This document shows positions 59,893 to 64,000 of a DNA stretch of 64,000 nt, one piece after another (position 1 is the first letter of the stretch; each line of letters starts with the position of its first letter). The notes beneath the pieces are model-generated. The model did no database searches, was not told where the DNA came from, and worked only from the letters and a program-made list of their open reading frames with translations. The position numbers were made by a program, and so were the translations under genes. The stretch covers positions 992,001 through 1,056,000 of the forward strand of contig NZ_BPMV01000001.1 in assembly GCF_019656655.1 (NCBI RefSeq). Direction: 5' to 3'. The stretch comes from Tsukamurella sp. TY48 (GTDB lineage: Bacteria; Actinomycetota; Actinomycetes; Mycobacteriales; Mycobacteriaceae).

Positions 59893-61578
59893 GTGAGCGG
59901 TCATCCGGGGCAGCAGCACTATCCCCCCGACGAGCCCCGGCGACGCCCGGGGCCGGTTCCGCACGCCCACGTGGGCGGCGGACCGTCGGACACCGACGAG
60001 GGCCGGACCGGTACCGGCGGCGAGCGCGGACCGTCGCGCCCGCAGTACCGCGCCAACCATCACCTGCCGCCCCTCGACGAGACGCCGAGCCCCGGTGAGC
60101 GGCGCGCCGCCGACGAGGAGCGGCGCAAGATGCCGCGCAAGATCACCGTGACCAGGGTCGCGGCCATGCGCAGCCGCGAGATCACCGAGGCCGGCATCGC
60201 CAAGTGGCACCGCGCCACCAAGGCCGACGGCGCCGACAAGTCCGGCCTCACCGCACTCACCTACCCCGTGATCCTCAACAACGCGGTCGACGCGGCGCTC
60301 ATGGTGGCGCTGGCGAACACCCTGTTCTTCGCGGCGGCGCAGGCCGAGTCCAAGTCCAAGGTGGCGCTGTACCTGCTGGTGAACATCGCGCCCTTCGCGA
60401 TCATCGCGCCCTTCATGGGCCCGCTCATCGACCGCATCCAGCACGGCCGCCGGGTGGCGCTGGCCACCTCCTTCGGCATCCGCGTGGGCCTGGCGGTGCT
60501 GCTGATCACCAACTGCACCTACGACTCGGTCGCGAACACGGTGAACTTCGATCCGTGGGTGCTCTACCCCGCCGCGCTCGGGATGATGGTGATGAGTAAA
60601 TCGTTCTCGGTGCTCAAATCCGCGGTCACCCCCCGCGTGCTGCCACCGCAGATCGACCTGGCCCGGGTGAACTCCCGGCTCACGCTGTTCGGCCTGGTCG
60701 TGGGCTCCGGCGTGGGCGGCGCCATCGCCGCGGCCGCCGAGTTCGGGCTGGGCCGCTCGCTGCACATCCCCGGCGCGATCGTGGTGCTGATGATCTTCGC
60801 GGTCGGCGGCGCGGTGATGTGCATGCGCATCCCCAAGTGGGTCGAGAGCACCGCGGGCGAGGTGCCCACCACGCTGTCGTACACCGATGCCATGCGCCGC
60901 GACGACGCCGGCCGCCGGGCCAGCCTGGGCGCGGCCTTCAAGAACCTGCGCGTGCCGCTGGGCCGCAACGTGGTCACCGGGATCTGGGGCAACACCACGA
61001 TCCGCGTGCTCACCGGCTTCCTCACGCTGTTCATCGCCTTCTACTCCAAGGCCGAGCAGGCCGCCGGTGCGCAGGCCTTCACCGCGCTGGCGATGGTCGG
61101 TGCCGTGGGCGCCGCCGCCGGTGTGGGCAACTTCATCGGCAACGGCATCGGCGCCCGCATGCAGCTGCCGAAGCCCGCCCGGGTGGTGGTGCAGGCCACG
61201 ATCGCCGCCACCATCGGCGCCGTCGTCGCGGCCGTCCTGTCCAACCTCGTGGTGGTCACCGTCATCACGTTCATCGCCTCCGGCGCCTCCGCGATCGGCA
61301 AGGTCTCGCTCGATGCGTCGATCCAGGACGATCTGCCCGACGAGTCGCGGGCCTCTGCCTTCGGCCGGTCCGAGACCGCGCTGCAGCTCGGTTGGGTGGG
61401 CGGTGCCGCGCTCGGCGTGCTGCTACCGCCTACGCTGTGGATCGGGTTTGCAACCGTAGCGGCGATCATGGCCGTCGGCACGGCGCAGACGGTGCTGACC
61501 TACCGGGGCGGATCCCTGATCCCGGGCTTCGGCGGCAAGCGTCCGGAGCACATCCCACCCACGACGAACGGGGACTAG
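59893..61578 (+). CDS. MFS-type protein with long cytoplasmic N-terminal tail
   Basis: The 561-residue protein begins with about 120 hydrophilic residues rich in Pro, Gly, Glu and Arg (HPGQQHYPPDEPRRRPGP), then about twelve helices with MFS-like segments (GPLIDRIQHGRRVALATSF, DESRASAFGRSETALQLGW). Size and context match Rv0876c. The transported substrate is unknown. GTG 59893 is chosen because AACAAT stands seven bases upstream; ATG 59884 is possible. The DUF2771 gene starts directly after its stop, so they probably act together. Confidence 0.82.
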   Translation: MSGHPGQQHYPPDEPRRRPGPVPHAHVGGGPSDTDEGRTGTGGERGPSRPQYRANHHLPPLDETPSPGERRAADEERRKMPRKITVTRVAAMRSREITEAGIAKWHRATKADGADKSGLTALTYPVILNNAVDAALMVALANTLFFAAAQAESKSKVALYLLVNIAPFAIIAPFMGPLIDRIQHGRRVALATSFGIRVGLAVLLITNCTYDSVANTVNFDPWVLYPAALGMMVMSKSFSVLKSAVTPRVLPPQIDLARVNSRLTLFGLVVGSGVGGAIAAAAEFGLGRSLHIPGAIVVLMIFAVGGAVMCMRIPKWVESTAGEVPTTLSYTDAMRRDDAGRRASLGAAFKNLRVPLGRNVVTGIWGNTTIRVLTGFLTLFIAFYSKAEQAAGAQAFTALAMVGAVGAAAGVGNFIGNGIGARMQLPKPARVVVQATIAATIGAVVAAVLSNLVVVTVITFIASGASAIGKVSLDASIQDDLPDESRASAFGRSETALQLGWVGGAALGVLLPPTLWIGFATVAAIMAVGTAQTVLTYRGGSLIPGFGGKRPEHIPPTTNGD

Positions 61579-62109
61579 ATGATCAAGCCCAGCCGGAACC
61601 TGGTGATCGGCGGCGCCGTCTTCCTCGTGGCGGTGGCGGTGCTGTTCGCCTTCACGATCAACGCGGCCGTGAAGAAGAACCAGGAACCCAAGCCGCGCCC
61701 CGCGCTCTCGGCGGCCTCGGGCACCGCGCTGATCAAGGTGGCCCCGCTGCAGTACTGCGAGGAGGTGGCGCAGCCCAAGTGCGACGCCCCGGCCCGGCCC
61801 ACCCGGATCGCCGTCGAGCCCGGCAAGGCCCTCGTGATCTCGTTGCCCGACTACATCACCGACCGTCCCTGGGACGTGACGATCCAGCGCTTCGACACCA
61901 CCACCGGCAAGGCCAGTCTGGAGACCCGCACGCACGTGCGGCCGACCGAGGCCACGCTGGTGCTCAAGTCGACCGATCAGCTGATCCTCGGCGCCGTCGA
62001 GATCCGGGTTCCGTCCACGGTGCAGGACGCCTTCGGCAACCTCGTGGCGCAGGCCGTGTGGGGCATCGACACCCTGCCCGACGGGCTCGTCAGCAAGCAG
62101 AACGTGTAG
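61579..62109 (+). CDS. DUF2771 membrane-anchored protein
   Basis: This 176-residue protein has an N-terminal signal-anchor (about 8-30, ending AVKKNQEPKP) and an extracytoplasmic beta-rich domain with APLQYCEEVAQPKCDAPARP, where two Cys probably form a disulfide, and KALVISLPDYITDRPWDV. This is the DUF2771 pattern (Rv0875c-like). Its ATG immediately follows the MFS stop, and a small gene follows by two bases, making a three-gene operon. Function is unknown. Confidence 0.87.
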   Translation: MIKPSRNLVIGGAVFLVAVAVLFAFTINAAVKKNQEPKPRPALSAASGTALIKVAPLQYCEEVAQPKCDAPARPTRIAVEPGKALVISLPDYITDRPWDVTIQRFDTTTGKASLETRTHVRPTEATLVLKSTDQLILGAVEIRVPSTVQDAFGNLVAQAVWGIDTLPDGLVSKQNV

Positions 62110-62111
62110 CC

Positions 62112-62327
62112 GTGGACGAGGCCGAGTGGGTCACCGTCGCGGTTGCCGCGATGCTCTTCCTGCTCCCGATCATCGCCGTGGCCGTAGTGGTCTACCGGAA
62201 GAAGAAGGGCCTGTGGCGCGGTGGCGTCCAGCCCTTCCAGGACCCGAACAACCCGGCCCGGCAGTTCAACGACCCGCCGCCGCCCTCACCCGACCGGGCG
62301 AACGTGCGGCGGATCGACGAGCTCTAG
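62112..62327 (+). CDS. Small single-helix membrane protein
   Basis: A 71-residue protein begins at GTG 62112, two bases after the DUF2771 stop. One transmembrane helix (about residues 7-28: [20 protein letters not shown]) is followed by a basic stop-transfer YRKKKGLWR and a Pro-rich cytoplasmic tail ending NVRRIDEL. The frame is open far upstream in the opposite coding context, so this gene is easily missed. Its TAG stop and that of the cold-shock gene share CTAG. Function is unknown. Confidence 0.75.
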   Translation: MDEAEWVTVAVAAMLFLLPIIAVAVVVYRKKKGLWRGGVQPFQDPNNPARQFNDPPPPSPDRANVRRIDEL

Positions 62328-62740
62328 GAGTCGAGCTCCCGCGCGATCTCGCGCAGCACCTTGGCGATCTGCTCCGAGGCCTTGCGGTCCGGGTAGCGGC
62401 CCTTGCGCAGCTCCTGCTGCACGCTGCCGTCCAGCAGCTGGATCATGTCCTCGATCATGCCGTGCAGCTCGTCGGCCGGGCGGCGGTTCGCCGCCGGGCG
62501 ACGGGTGCGCTGCGCCGCGCCGCGGGCGACGCTCGGGGCGGGTTCGAGCACCGTGACGGTCAGCGCCTGCGGCCCGCGACGACCCGCGGCCATGCTGAAC
62601 TCGACGCGCTGACCCTGCTTGAGTTCCCCGGTCCCGTCGGGCAGCGCGGACGAACGGACGTACACGTCCTCGCCGCCCTCCTGCGACAGGAAGCCGAAAC
62701 CCTTCTCCGCGTCGTACCACTTGACCTTGCCGGTAGGCAC
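62324..62740 (-). CDS. cspB: Cold-shock protein with C-terminal helical extension
   Basis: The 138-residue protein has an N-terminal cold-shock domain (1-66): [30 protein letters not shown], with RNP1 KGFGFLS and an altered RNP2 (VYVRSSAL in place of VFVHFSAI). A linker and a charged helical tail (about 88-138) follow. This extended form matches Rv0871 (CspB). It binds single-stranded nucleic acid. GTG 62740 is the only start giving PTGKVKWYD. The gene converges with the small membrane-protein gene and diverges from the next. Confidence 0.92.
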   Translation of the reverse strand: MPTGKVKWYDAEKGFGFLSQEGGEDVYVRSSALPDGTGELKQGQRVEFSMAAGRRGPQALTVTVLEPAPSVARGAAQRTRRPAANRRPADELHGMIEDMIQLLDGSVQQELRKGRYPDRKASEQIAKVLREIARELDS

Positions 62741-62816
62741 TTTGTCACCTGCTCCTGCGTACTGAACAACAAACGCGCCCCGCGAGGGCGAGGCGCAACT
62801 GTTCTAGTCTAGCTGT

Positions 62817-63023
62817 GTGGGCAAGTGGGAATCGGTTGTGGTGACGGTGGCGGCGATCCTCTTCGCGGTCGGCCTGATCGCGCTGGCCGCCCTGTTCCTC
62901 ACACCGATGATCGACGGCGGTGTGACGGCCCCGACATGGGTGTACGCGCTCACTCCGCTGGCGCCGATCGGCTTCATCATCGGGATCGTCGGCGTGGTCC
63001 TCGGCAACATCGGGAAGGACTGA
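62817..63023 (+). CDS. Small two-helix membrane protein
   Basis: The 68-residue protein has two hydrophobic helices (about 8-30 and 43-63) joined by DGGVTAPTWVYALTPLAP. It resembles the small protein beside moaA2 in mycobacteria (Rv0870c-like). GTG 62817 has TAGTCT (62805-62810) six bases upstream, suggesting leaderless transcription. moaA begins seven bases after its stop, so the two may share an mRNA. Function is unknown. Confidence 0.78.
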   Translation: MGKWESVVVTVAAILFAVGLIALAALFLTPMIDGGVTAPTWVYALTPLAPIGFIIGIVGVVLGNIGKD

Positions 63024-63030
63024 GGTCGCG

Positions 63031-64000
63031 ATGACGGCATCCACCTCCCCGCGGGCCGGCGACCTCGTCGACCGGTACGGCCGCGTCGCGCGGGACCTGC
63101 GGGTCTCGCTCACCGACCGGTGCAATCTGCGCTGCACCTACTGCATGCCGGCCGAGGGCCTGGACTGGCTCGCCTCCGCGCACGTGCTGAGCACCGAGGA
63201 GATCCAGCGCCTCATCGGCATCGCCGTGCGCGATCTGGGCATCACCGAGATCCGGTTCACCGGCGGTGAGCCGCTGCTGCGCGCCGACCTCCCGGCGATC
63301 GTCGCGCACGCCGCGGCCCTGGTGCCGCGTCCGGAACTGTCGATCACCACCAACGGGCTCTCCCTGGCGCGGCACGCGCAGCGGCTCGCCGAGGCCGGTC
63401 TGGACCGGGTGAACGTCTCGCTCGACACCGTCGACCGCGATACCTACGCCCAGGTGACCCGTCGCGACCGCCTCGACGATGCGCTCGCCGGACTGCGCGC
63501 CGCGGCCGACGCCGGACTCACCCCGGTGAAGGTGAACGCGGTGCTCGGTCCCGGCCGCATCGGCGATGCGGTGCCGCTGCTGCGGCTGTGCCTGGACGCC
63601 GGGTACGAGCTGCGGATCATCGAGCAGATGCCGCTCGACGCCGGGCACACCTGGGAACGCTCGTCGATGATCACGGCGGAGGACCTGCTGGGCGAGCTCG
63701 GCCGCGAGTTCACGCTGACGCCCGACGGTGCGCCCCGCGGCAGCGCGCCCGCGGAGCGGTACCTGGTGAACGGCGGTCCGGCCACCGTCGGGATCATCGC
63801 CTCGGTCACGCGGCCCTTCTGCGGCGATTGCGACCGGGTGCGGCTCACGGCCGACGGGCAGATCCGCACCTGCCTGTTCGCGACGGAGGAGACCGATCTG
63901 CGGCCGCTGCTGCGCGGGGGCGGCTCGGACGCCGAGATCGCCGACGCGTGGCGCACGGCGATGCTGGGCAAGCAGGCCGGGCACGGCATCGATGATCCGA
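63031..64000 (+). CDS. moaA: GTP 3',8-cyclase MoaA, 3' end outside window
   Basis: The first 323 codons of a radical-SAM enzyme that starts molybdenum cofactor synthesis are present. The SAM cluster motif is CNLRCTYC (near residue 34), followed by RFTGGEPLLRADL, ITTNGLSLARHA and VNVSLDT. The second cluster site is partly visible: TRPFCGDCDRVRLTADGQIRTCLF. The conserved C-terminal Gly-Gly tail lies beyond the right edge. ATG 63031 begins TASTSPRAGDLVDRYGR. In mycobacteria moaA2 holds the same place. Confidence 0.95.
   Translation, partial: MTASTSPRAGDLVDRYGRVARDLRVSLTDRCNLRCTYCMPAEGLDWLASAHVLSTEEIQRLIGIAVRDLGITEIRFTGGEPLLRADLPAIVAHAAALVPRPELSITTNGLSLARHAQRLAEAGLDRVNVSLDTVDRDTYAQVTRRDRLDDALAGLRAAADAGLTPVKVNAVLGPGRIGDAVPLLRLCLDAGYELRIIEQMPLDAGHTWERSSMITAEDLLGELGREFTLTPDGAPRGSAPAERYLVNGGPATVGIIASVTRPFCGDCDRVRLTADGQIRTCLFATEETDLRPLLRGGGSDAEIADAWRTAMLGKQAGHGIDDP

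Overview
The window is very GC-rich and gene-dense, with no gene-free stretch above 300 bases. Its gene content is that of a mycolic-acid actinobacterium (order Mycobacteriales): ESX-4 type VII secretion genes, sepH, eis, a fused AccD/AccA carboxyltransferase, DUF3027/DUF2771/DUF4333 proteins and an F420-type luciferase-like oxidoreductase. Gene order recalls two blocks of the Mycobacterium tuberculosis map that are far apart there: Rv3422c-Rv3449 (tsaE, alr, nnr, glmM, rpsI, rplM, ESX-4) and Rv0869c-Rv0904c (moaA2, cspB, DUF2771, MFS, DUF3027, trmH-like, sepH, serC, citA, gltA, accD3). The join lies near 25.8-26.7 kb. A Tsukamurella- or Gordonia-like genome is plausible; genus is inference.

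Region 1 (1-10.4 kb): a partial lipoprotein; the operon nnr-alr-alpha/beta hydrolase-tsaE (minus); an alpha/beta-hydrolase-fold protein without a visible nucleophile; then a CitA/CitB-type two-component system divergent from a TctC-like binding lipoprotein and a GntP-family permease. A CRP/GlxR-like dyad lies in the divergent promoter.

Region 2 (10.4-26 kb): a three-gene minus-strand operon encoding an EspC/WXG100-like 102-residue protein, a 549-residue helical plus low-complexity protein and a 60-residue protein; a HAD phosphatase; glmM; rpsI-rplM; two tandem DoxX-like membrane paralogues; and eccC, eccD and mycP of ESX-4. The three-gene operon and eccD-mycP carry almost the same ECF-sigma promoter (GGAAC-N17-CGTC, 14 of 17 spacer bases identical). 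This is the main find: a candidate ESX-4 substrate operon 10 kb away, apparently under the same sigma factor. eccB, esxT and esxU are not next to ESX-4.

Region 3 (26-43.6 kb): aldo/keto reductase, fused acyl-CoA carboxyltransferase, DUF4333 protein, MntH with an operator over its promoter, HugZ-like protein, FKBP, citrate synthase gltA, aldose epimerase, two tandem short-chain dehydrogenases, a DsbA-like lipoprotein, an MFS exporter with twin operator-like dyads, pdxH/citA (divergent), serC, sepH, a DUF6928-like protein and another MFS transporter.

Region 4 (43.7-52.8 kb): a six-gene operon that would import and degrade reduced pyrimidines (NCS1 permease, dihydropyrimidinase, beta-ureidopropionase, beta-alanine aminotransferase, malonate-semialdehyde dehydrogenase), with a luciferase-like flavoenzyme where dihydropyrimidine dehydrogenase would be expected. 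A GabR/MocR-type regulator is divergent.

Region 5 (52.8-64 kb): DUF2537 membrane protein, TrmH-like methyltransferase, Eis acetyltransferase, MarR regulator, DUF2530 protein, PAP2 phosphatase, sacsin-like GHKL ATPase, DUF3027, an MFS protein with a long N-terminal tail, DUF2771, two small membrane proteins, a cold-shock protein and the first 323 codons of moaA.

About 18 starts are preceded by TAnnnT six to eight bases upstream with no Shine-Dalgarno, the layout of leaderless mRNAs. I used this to choose several starts. No rRNA, tRNA, CRISPR array or insertion sequence was seen.
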